The notes beneath the pieces were generated by a model that was not told where the DNA came from, searched no databases, and was given only the letters and a program-made list of their open reading frames with translations. Below are positions 58,129 to 64,000 of a stretch of DNA of 64,000 nucleotides, piece by piece. How positions within the stretch are numbered: position 1 is the stretch's first letter; each line of letters starts with the position of its first letter. The stretch comes from CALOCN01 sp942491735 (GTDB lineage: Bacteria; Eisenbacteria; RBG-16-71-46; JABDJR01): the NCBI GenBank assembly GCA_942491735.1, contig CALOCN010000001.1:682001-746000 (forward strand), written 5' to 3'. The position numbers were made by a program, and so were the translations under genes.

Positions 58129-58144
58129 GTCCACCCGGGTGGAC
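58129..58144. repeat. Dispersed 16-bp palindrome between convergent genes
   Basis: GTCCACCCGGGTGGAC is identical to the palindrome in the array at 21.3-21.5 kb. Here an outer CGCGT/ACGCG pair extends the inverted repeat. Placed between two stop codons, it may act as a bidirectional terminator, though no U-tract follows. Confidence 0.6.
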
Positions 58145-58151
58145 ACGCGTC

Positions 58152-60491
58152 TCAGCGCAAGCGGCGTTGCAGCTCCGGTGAACCGGTATTCTCCGCGCCG
58201 GCCCGCCACACCTCGCGGGCTTCCGCTTCCCGTCCCGTTCCCTGCAATAGATCACCCAGCGCCAGGTACCCGCTGGCCCACCCCGGATACTGCGTCACCA
58301 TGCGGGTGAGGGTCTCTTCTGCCTTGTCGGCACGACCTACCTTCGCCGCGCACTCCGCTCCGCGGAGCCAGGCCAGTTCCTGCGAGGGACGCAGGCTCAC
58401 CGTGATCAGGTAGTAGAATCGTGCCCGACCCCAGTCTCCCGCCTCATAGAGCATGTCGGCGGCCAGCCGGGAGACGTCCCACCGATCCTTGAGCCGCTCT
58501 TCCGCGCCCAGGACCAGGGAAAAGGCCTCGGCCTTCTCTCCCGCCTCCCAGAGAATCTGTCCTTCCAGGAACTGCAGATAGGCGTCCTCGGGATAGGTTT
58601 CCCGCGCACCGCGCACCGAAGCCAGCGCCGCATCCAGTTGGCCGTCGTTGAACAACAGGTAGGCCCGCACCGCCGCGTTGCGGGGGTCGTCCGGCGCCAG
58701 GGACTCGGCCCGGTCCAGGGCGCGCCAGGCCTCCGGGAGCCGACCCACCGAAGCCAGCCTGTCCGCGAGGCGTTGCCATCGTTCGGGGTTGGAAGGATCC
58801 GCCTCCGCGGCTCGGAGCGCATAACCGGCGCCTGCCTCGACGAACTCCGTAGCACGCAACCACTCCGGGTGAGGCAGCGTGGCTCCTCCGGTGGGCCCGT
58901 TGCCGCGTGCGAAGAAGGCTCCGGACCAACTCGAATCCGAGGCCACCACGCCGTCCAGGTATCGCCATCCGGCGGACGTGCCGCTTCCCACCTCGGTCCC
59001 GCTGAACGCGAGACCGGGTCGCGGGGTGTAGTGGGAGTCCCAGAACCACAATGTACCGGGAGCCGCATCGCGGACCGGATCCGCATCCACGGAGAGCCAG
59101 CGTTGCCTGCGAAACGGATCCTCACCGGCGTAGAAGTGCAAAAGGGGATGGGCGTAGAGCAGGGTGGCGTCGGCGTCCATCGCAGCGAGCCGGTCTGCCG
59201 CCCTTGCCGCGCCGGCTTGTTCGGGCGTCTCACGCAGGTGGAGCGTTCCCTGGTGTTGTGCCACCAGGTCTCCCAGGGTCAGGAGCACCGCCAACCCTCC
59301 GAGAAGGATCACCGGACGACGCGGGGCCACGTAGACCCCCAGCCAGAGCACGGCGGCGATCAGGGGGATCCACGTGCGTGCACCCAGGATGTCGGACCCG
59401 GCGTGTACCGGGTGGTTCCAAAGCCCGGCCGCGCCCGCCACCGCCACCACCAGCACGCCCCACACCCACGGGGCCCGGTCACGCACCAGCACATGGATGC
59501 CACCGACACCCATCAGGGCCAGGGGCGCGGATGCGAAAGCCAGATAGCGGAGGTTGCCGTAGGTCATGGGACGCCACGTGGCGAGATACGTGTAGAGCAA
59601 GGTCACGATCGCCGTCACGGCCAAGGAGACGATGAGTGTGCGGTCGCCCACCGAGCTGTCCGGGACCTGGAACTCCGGGGGCGCCTCCGCCTCGAAAGCC
59701 GGTTCCGTCCTGCGGCTCCCCACGGACCGCACCAGCGCCCCGACACTCCACGCCATTCCCACCAGCATGGGCACGAACACCCCCGCCCCGACAATCCAGA
59801 CAAAGCTCTTCACATAGTGCAGGGCTTCCCGTTCCGGGTAGGGGCGCGGTTCCAGATGCAACAGCCAGAGCGGATCCCCGTGCACCCAACCGGCCAACCC
59901 GTTCCACACGACAAGGCCCATCGGCAACACCAGGATGGGAAGCCACCGGCGCCAGGCCAACAGCAACAACCCGGCAGGAAGGAGCATCACCCCCAACTCC
60001 AGTCGCGCGGTGGGCAGCAAGGCGGCCATCAGGGCCAACAGCCAGGGGCGTCGCTCCACCACCGCCACGACGCCCCAGGCCACCATGCACGCGGCCCAGG
60101 GCTCGGTCATGATGGTGCCGCTGTAGGCCAGGAACACCGGCTGGGCGACCAGGAACACCGCGGCCCAGACCGGAGGGAGCCAGCCGGCGCGGGCGACCAG
60201 ACGGGCCACCGCGAGTCCGGCCAAGCCGGTAATCAGCGCCGAGCCCAGTCGTGCCGCCACGAAGCCGAGCTGAGCCGGGAGGGCGAGTCCCGTGGTCACG
60301 AGCGGACGCCCCATGATGCTGAGCAGATTCTCCGGGTGGTCGAACGCCCAGCGGGCGAGCTGGTAGCGCAGGGCCTCCTCGTCGCTGGCCACGGCGCGCC
60401 CGATCACCGCCATCGCGGCCGCGACAAGGAAAGCCACCGCGGCGGCCGGCACCAGGTTGGCGCGGGGAGAACCGCGATCCTCTGGGATCAT
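58152..60491 (-). CDS. Membrane glycosyltransferase-like protein with C-terminal TPR domain
   Basis: 779 residues from ATG 60491. About 11 helices occupy residues 15-400; the first half has SIMGRPLVTTGLALPAQLGF, AYSGTIMTEPWAACMVAWGV and RLELGVMLLPAGLLLLAWRR, a GT-C/PMT-like layout. A soluble periplasmic part follows (about 420-530, with LLHFYAGEDPFRRQRWLSVD), then about eight TPR-like units to the end (AWRALDRAESLAPDDPRNAA, AAKVGRADKAEETLTRMVTQ). The combination suggests transfer of sugars from a lipid carrier to envelope substrates, with the TPR region binding partners. The catalytic acidic residues are not certain. Confidence 0.75.
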   Translation of the reverse strand: MIPEDRGSPRANLVPAAAVAFLVAAAMAVIGRAVASDEEALRYQLARWAFDHPENLLSIMGRPLVTTGLALPAQLGFVAARLGSALITGLAGLAVARLVARAGWLPPVWAAVFLVAQPVFLAYSGTIMTEPWAACMVAWGVVAVVERRPWLLALMAALLPTARLELGVMLLPAGLLLLAWRRWLPILVLPMGLVVWNGLAGWVHGDPLWLLHLEPRPYPEREALHYVKSFVWIVGAGVFVPMLVGMAWSVGALVRSVGSRRTEPAFEAEAPPEFQVPDSSVGDRTLIVSLAVTAIVTLLYTYLATWRPMTYGNLRYLAFASAPLALMGVGGIHVLVRDRAPWVWGVLVVAVAGAAGLWNHPVHAGSDILGARTWIPLIAAVLWLGVYVAPRRPVILLGGLAVLLTLGDLVAQHQGTLHLRETPEQAGAARAADRLAAMDADATLLYAHPLLHFYAGEDPFRRQRWLSVDADPVRDAAPGTLWFWDSHYTPRPGLAFSGTEVGSGTSAGWRYLDGVVASDSSWSGAFFARGNGPTGGATLPHPEWLRATEFVEAGAGYALRAAEADPSNPERWQRLADRLASVGRLPEAWRALDRAESLAPDDPRNAAVRAYLLFNDGQLDAALASVRGARETYPEDAYLQFLEGQILWEAGEKAEAFSLVLGAEERLKDRWDVSRLAADMLYEAGDWGRARFYYLITVSLRPSQELAWLRGAECAAKVGRADKAEETLTRMVTQYPGWASGYLALGDLLQGTGREAEAREVWRAGAENTGSPELQRRLR

Positions 60492-60766
60492 CGGGGCGGA
60501 CTCCGGAAGAACACGTGTGGCCTCATAGCGACAAGCCTACCGTAACGCGACTCGGCCTGCTCCGGGAAAGCACTTGTGTCTGTCTGGCCGACTCGCCGCC
60601 CTCGGACGTCACAACGAATGTCACCGTCCCCCGGCTTCCGATGGTTTTCTCGTCCTCCAGCTCGATCGTATACTCGATAGGCTAGGTCACCACGGTTTGC
60701 GTCGGGGCTAGGTGTGGTTCTTCAATAGGTTGTTCAACGACTCCAGCCTAAAGAGGAGGCTTCCGA
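60492..60766. other. Intergenic region with decayed mobile-element edge
   Basis: No gene is seen on either strand. The right part, from about 60713 (TGTGGTTCTTCAATAGG), resembles the terminal and upstream part of IS481-type elements, but a terminal repeat pair cannot be confirmed. Confidence 0.35.
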
Positions 60767-61048
60767 GTGAGACTTCATTCTAACGAGGACGCCCCCTAGG
60801 CACGCGGGCTCTTGGTCGAGCGGATCCTGCACGGGGGGCAGACGGTGGCCGAGGCATCCCATCAACTGGGGATCAGTCAGCGGACGGTTCCTGGCGTCGG
60901 ATCGATCGGATCAGGCGACTCCGCAAGCAGAGCTGACGGCCTGGGAGATCGCCACCCAGCTGGGTATGTCTCACTCCACGGTATCCCGGGTGATGAAGCA
61001 GATCGAGCTGGGACGGCAGGTGGGTCACCCGACACGACGCTATGAGCA
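60767..61048 (+). pseudogene. IS481-like transposase remnant
   Basis: The frame from GTG 60767 reads VRLHSNEDAP, then a TAG at 60797, then ARGLLVERILHGGQTVAEAS and HQLGISQRTV, which match the start of IS481 transposases (leucine-rich and helix-turn-helix). A shifted frame then gives WEIATQLGMSHSTVSRVMKQ and IELGRQVGHPTRRYEHE, the following helix-turn-helix and linker. The catalytic DDE domain is missing. A nonsense codon, a deletion and a frameshift show that it is inactive. Confidence 0.7.
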
Positions 61049-61179
61049 TGAGACGCGCTGTTCGTTGGTTCCAGAGCCTGAAAATGCTCCCAATTCGCTA
61101 CAAGGCAAGATGGTTCGGCAAAGTGTCTCCACGACTGGGGTCGACTCCAGGGGATTCGCGGAGACTTTAGAGTTTCGCT

Positions 61180-61707
61180 CTAGGGGAGCAGATTGACCCT
61201 CACGTTCATCCGGTTGCTTTCGTGGCCGTGCTGGTCGAATCCGCAGAACTCGTAGTGATACTCGCCCGGACGCGCGTCCGCGCGATGGCACCCGTACTGT
61301 TGCGCATCGTCGACGAAGCAGAAGACTCCGTCGTCGGGCACGGGATCACCGTGAGTTCCATCGTCGTAGCAGTAGAACTCGCCCTGGTGCATGTAACCAC
61401 CCATGCGTCCCATCATGTAGGACATCCCGTAACGAACCTGTACCTGTCCACCGACAACGGGATTGCCGTGATGATCGGTAAGCTGGGCCTCGTAGCGCAC
61501 CGGCCCTGAGTAGTCCCCATGCTGAACGTCCCGGCCGTCGAGAGACTGGCCGTCGACACTGACCTTGGCTGCGCTGAGCGTGAGATCGCCAGCACTCAAG
61601 TCCGCGGGCCGGGTGGGATCGGCCTGGCTGCAAGCCCCGACAGTGAGGACCAGAGCGACAATGGTGATCGCGGTCAGGGAGAGGGATTGAATTGACCACT
61701 TCAGCAT
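61180..61707 (-). CDS. Lipoprotein with Met/Cys/His-rich region
   Basis: 175 residues from ATG 61707. The N-terminus ITIVALVLTVGAC is a lipoprotein signal (lipobox VGAC). The mature protein has an Ig-like segment (PVRYEAQLTDHHGNPVVGG) and a Met-rich stretch YGMSYMMGRMGGYMHQGEFY, then Cys and His pairs (GVFCFVDDAQQYGCHRAD, YHYEFCGFDQHGHESNRMN). The composition suggests binding of copper or another soft metal, which fits the copper-handling genes 1 kb away. The family is unknown. Confidence 0.65.
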   Translation of the reverse strand: MLKWSIQSLSLTAITIVALVLTVGACSQADPTRPADLSAGDLTLSAAKVSVDGQSLDGRDVQHGDYSGPVRYEAQLTDHHGNPVVGGQVQVRYGMSYMMGRMGGYMHQGEFYCYDDGTHGDPVPDDGVFCFVDDAQQYGCHRADARPGEYHYEFCGFDQHGHESNRMNVRVNLLP

Positions 61708-61883
61708 GAGGTACCTCCTAGAAAAAACTCCGCCGCATACTTTTTCACAGTATGACGGCCCAAGTCCCTAGTGACCAAGTGCGAAAGATGAATAGTGCTT
61801 TTCTATCGGGGGGAAAGGTCCACTCCAGGTTTCGTGGTGAAAGAACGCAGATGCTCAAGTTCGGGTCCGAGGTGGGGACTGCT

Positions 61884-62033
61884 TTACTCCTCCGAGGTGC
61901 CTTCCACGCCACCGGTCTCGAAGATAATGGCTGATTCGGTGAAGAGAGTACCTGCGGATTCAGGGTCAGTGGCGTCCATCGCGGTGAGTAGCGGCGACAA
62001 ACGTCGACGGGCGATGGGCGGAGTGACGTTCAT
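61884..62033 (-). pseudogene. Truncated NTF2/SnoaL-like (DUF4440-type) gene fragment
   Basis: ATG 62033 opens a 49-codon frame reading AMDATDPESAGTLFTESAII and FETGGVEGTSEE, the start of the NTF2-like fold where relatives continue EEY-x-x-HHL. Here a TAA takes the Tyr position, yet the same frame past the stop still reads SSPHLGPELEHLRSFTT, resembling the next part of the family. No full-length version or signal peptide is present. It is therefore a probable pseudogene. The surrounding 61708-62123 stretch holds no other gene that I can support. Confidence 0.45.
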
Positions 62034-62123
62034 CGCCGCGCGCAGTGGCTCCCGTCATGAAGAGACGGATCGTCGCAGTGAGGATACGAAGAGGCATCAC
62101 GGTCTACTTGGGCTGGTAGGTGA

Positions 62124-62828
62124 CTACGGTGCCCCGCGGGACAGGAGGAACGCGGTGAGCGCATTCAGTTCCTCGTCCCACAGGTCGTGGTTCTTCATCG
62201 CAGTTCCGGGGACGACACGGTCCGGATCACCAAGCAGAGCCGCGATATAGCCGGCGGTTCTGCGTGCTCCGACGGTGTCGAGCGCGGGACCGATCTCTGT
62301 GCCCCGTCCGGCGAGTCGATGACATCCCTGGCATTGGTACTCCGCAAAGAGCAAAGCCCCAACCTGTACCACATCGGGTTCGTGAGCCAGCATCATGAGA
62401 TCCGGCCGAGGAGGAATTCGCAGCGAGTCTTTCTGCAGGGCGAGGAACGCGGCAAGATCCATGGCCTCGTTCTCGGTAAGCGGAAAGGACGGCATTCTCA
62501 GGCCGGGGCGAATCCCCTCGCGGGCATAGCGAATCGGCTCCGGGTTCCGGATGTAGTCCGCCATCCAGGTTGCCGGAGCCCGGCTCCCGGCGATGCCCAG
62601 GGAAGTTGGGGCGTTGATCGGGTTCCGCGTGCGTGGCTCCGCATGGCAGCGGACGCAGTCGTATTCCCGGTAGAGTTGCAGTCCATGCCCCGGATCCCCC
62701 CCGGTGCCGGGCGCACCGAAGGGCGGCGGGACCGGGGGAACCGAGTCGGCCCCCCACGGGCCCGCCAAGAGCAGGAACGTGGCGCCTACGGCGAGACCCA
62801 GTGCGAACCGGAACACGCCACTGTGCAT
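62124..62828 (-). CDS. Periplasmic dihaem cytochrome c
   Basis: 234 residues from ATG 62828 (ATG 62858 overlaps the upstream gene and is less likely). A signal or anchor segment (FALGLAVGATFLLLAGPWG) precedes two cytochrome c domains with haem sites CVRCH (near 58-62) and CQGCH (near 165-170). PGLRMPSFPLTENEAMDLAA and VPGTAMKNHDLWDEELNALT supply likely Met ligands. It is a class I dihaem cytochrome of the kind that passes electrons to terminal oxidases or reductases. It follows the heavy-metal-binding gene with 1 base between. Confidence 0.85.
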   Translation of the reverse strand: MHSGVFRFALGLAVGATFLLLAGPWGADSVPPVPPPFGAPGTGGDPGHGLQLYREYDCVRCHAEPRTRNPINAPTSLGIAGSRAPATWMADYIRNPEPIRYAREGIRPGLRMPSFPLTENEAMDLAAFLALQKDSLRIPPRPDLMMLAHEPDVVQVGALLFAEYQCQGCHRLAGRGTEIGPALDTVGARRTAGYIAALLGDPDRVVPGTAMKNHDLWDEELNALTAFLLSRGAP

Positions 62829-62829
62829 C

Positions 62830-63453
62830 CTAGTGGTGCCCACCGTGATCGTGGTCATCTTCGGACTCGTCTTCGTGGCCGGGTACCCTGGTCAGGGCCA
62901 TGCCGCACTTTGAGCATGCCACGGGATCTTCACCGACCACGGCGTCATGCATGGGGCAGGCGTAGGTAGCGAGTTCACCTACCGACACCGCCGTACGGAA
63001 CTTGACCGGCTCCTTGGAGAGCCCCGCAACCTCGATCATTGCCTTGAGGGTGCCGTCTTCCACTTCGGAAAAATCGTAGGCCGCCACGAAGTATCCCTGT
63101 GAACGGCCCGCCTCCTCGTCGGGAGCCACGTACTCGAACTCAACTCCAATAGGGTCTCCCTCCTTGGCGTGCAGAGTTCCCGAAACTGCTACGTCCTTCA
63201 AGGACTGGATCGGTACCTGCTTCCCGTCGTAGGCGTAGACCCTCATCTCGGCGGCGGCAAACACGACCTCGAAGTGATGGTCCGGGGTCATGGTCACCGA
63301 GCCGCCATGAAGTTCGGCCTGGGCGTGTGAATGCCCCGCAGCCGACTCGTCGTCGCCATGCTGAGCATGATCGTGCTGCGCGAAAGCTGTCCCCGTGGGA
63401 AGACCGAGCGCGAGTAGCGCGGCGGTTGCAAGGGTAGGAATGATCGTTCTCAT
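62830..63453 (-). CDS. Secreted protein with heavy-metal-binding domain (HMBD)
   Basis: 207 residues from ATG 63453, with AAGGAG upstream. A signal peptide ends GTAFAQ. A His-rich stretch (HDHAQHGDDESAAGHSHAQA) follows, then a beta domain with VTMTPDHHFEVVFAAAEMRV and a C-terminal zinc-ribbon-like heavy-metal motif YACPMHDAVVGEDPVACSKC-GMAL, with the CPMH and CxxCGM residues intact. It ends in another His/Asp cluster. HMBD proteins accompany copper and silver efflux. It lies in the copper operon downstream of a DUF2231 gene. Confidence 0.85.
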   Translation of the reverse strand: MRTIIPTLATAALLALGLPTGTAFAQHDHAQHGDDESAAGHSHAQAELHGGSVTMTPDHHFEVVFAAAEMRVYAYDGKQVPIQSLKDVAVSGTLHAKEGDPIGVEFEYVAPDEEAGRSQGYFVAAYDFSEVEDGTLKAMIEVAGLSKEPVKFRTAVSVGELATYACPMHDAVVGEDPVACSKCGMALTRVPGHEDESEDDHDHGGHH

Positions 63454-63514
63454 CGTTGTCTCCTTATCGGGACCATGTCCCGTTCCTGTTGTCCGGTCCG
63501 GATGACCGGCATTG

Positions 63515-63946
63515 TCAAAACGTCCAGATGGCTCCCCGGCCAAAGACGAGCCATCCGCCATAGTGCCCCGCCAGACCGACGGCGGTCGCGGATAGGCCGT
63601 AGAGCGCGCGATAGATCCAGAGGCGATACCCACGAATGGATCCCGAGGCGCCAACGGCCAGGGTGAGGGCGGCCGCGGCCAGCGCGGTCAGCCCGAATAG
63701 ACGGTGCATTCCCGCCGCTTCCAGTGTCCGTCCTTGAAAGTGCTCCGGGTCGAAGTGCAGAAGACCGGATATGACGGATGCCACGGCTCCCAGCAATCCG
63801 AACACCAGCAACAAGCGCGCGGTGGAAGATGGAACAGGCATCTTCTTCACGATGCCGATCGACTCGAGGGCCATTCCCGTGGTGATCAGAGCAATGGGGA
63901 AATGGACCAGGGCTGGATGGAATGCGCCGATCGCGTCCTGGATCAT
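63515..63946 (-). CDS. DUF2231 membrane protein
   Basis: 143 residues. Four membrane helices are seen, with HPALVHFPIALITTGMALES, SVISGLLHFDPEHFQG and HRLFGLTALAAAALTLAVGA as the family hallmarks (HP...HFP, G...H). The conserved His suggest haem or metal contacts. The function of the family is not settled; it is often near cytochrome and copper genes. The start overlaps the stop of the preceding P-type ATPase gene (ATGA). Confidence 0.82.
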   Translation of the reverse strand: MIQDAIGAFHPALVHFPIALITTGMALESIGIVKKMPVPSSTARLLLVFGLLGAVASVISGLLHFDPEHFQGRTLEAAGMHRLFGLTALAAAALTLAVGASGSIRGYRLWIYRALYGLSATAVGLAGHYGGWLVFGRGAIWTF

Positions 63947-64000
63947 CGGAGTGCCTCTCCCCTTCCAACCGTACGCAGCCGGAGCGCGTTGCCGATTACG
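63943..64000 (-). CDS. Heavy-metal P-type ATPase, C-terminal end only (gene runs off the window)
   Basis: The frame entering from the right edge reads VIGNALRLRTVGRGEALR and stops at TGA 63945-63943. N-A-L-R-L-R after a hydrophobic V-I is the usual ending of CopA-type copper-translocating P1B ATPases (after the last helix). The stop overlaps the ATG of the DUF2231 gene. Only 18 codons are inside the window, so the assignment rests on this tail and on the copper-related neighbours. Confidence 0.55.
   Translation of the reverse strand, partial: VIGNALRLRTVGRGEALR

Noticed and set aside
61752..62250. Short plus-strand frames between the Met-rich lipoprotein and the dihaem cytochrome genes
   Set aside because: No ribosome-binding site or recognisable sequence; the minus strand of the same region carries an NTF2-like fragment.

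Overview
This 64-kb window is GC-rich bacterial chromosome with a very high coding density and many stop/start overlaps (ATGA, GTGA or TGATG). Several features point to an uncultivated lineage in or near the FCB group (Eisenbacteria/Krumholzibacteriota-like). These are large secreted FG-GAP proteins ending in a FlgD-like/type IX-like sorting domain, a small protein family otherwise seen mainly in Bacteroidetes, an orphan SpoVG, many lipoproteins, a mix of Shine-Dalgarno and apparently leaderless starts, and use of selenocysteine. The placement is an inference. No rRNA, tRNA, prophage or CRISPR array was seen.

Layout. 0-11.9 kb: metabolism and envelope genes (Gfo/Idh oxidoreductase, NhaC antiporter, a polytopic GT-C-like protein, a divergent RelA/SpoT-like protein, a YkuD L,D-transpeptidase, a GT2 glycosyltransferase). 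11.9-20.3 kb: two overlapping paralogous genes for giant secreted proteins, each with 14 FG-GAP/VCBS blades arranged 7+7. 20.6-29 kb: a mutagenesis-repair neighbourhood (DUF6504-like small protein, Pol IV, DnaE2-type polymerase, a DinB-fold thiol-transferase-like protein, a MarR regulator). It contains an unusual mosaic of palindromic repeats upstream of dinB and a 15-bp tandem repeat in the marR leader. 29-32 kb: TPR lipoprotein, cytochrome c, Nudix hydrolase and a cupredoxin-fold protein that has lost most copper ligands. 32-39 kb: a peptide-binding lipoprotein fused by overlap to a hybrid histidine kinase, facing a second kinase/response-regulator pair. 39-43 kb: an ExeA-SPOR protein, then an operon of a TolB-like propeller, a TPR lipoprotein and a SelW-like selenoprotein whose Sec codon is an in-frame UGA. 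42.8-44.6 kb: orphan ParA, DnaA boxes, SpoVG.

44.7-46.6 kb: an arsR-arsI arsenic unit with two matching operators. 46.7-58 kb: housekeeping and transporter genes (methyltransferase, class A beta-lactamase-like protein, aroC, GNAT enzymes, phosphoesterase, nitrilase-family amidase, two EamA transporters, one with a histidine-rich tail). 58-64 kb: a membrane glycosyltransferase-like protein with a TPR tail, decayed IS481-type and NTF2-like sequences, then a copper-handling operon on the minus strand: the last 18 codons of a heavy-metal P-type ATPase at the window edge, DUF2231, a heavy-metal-binding-domain protein and a dihaem cytochrome c.

The strongest discovery is the selenoprotein at 42594-42830 with a bSECIS-like hairpin, which conventional gene calling would break. 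The least explained DNA is the repeat mosaic at 21.04-21.59 kb.
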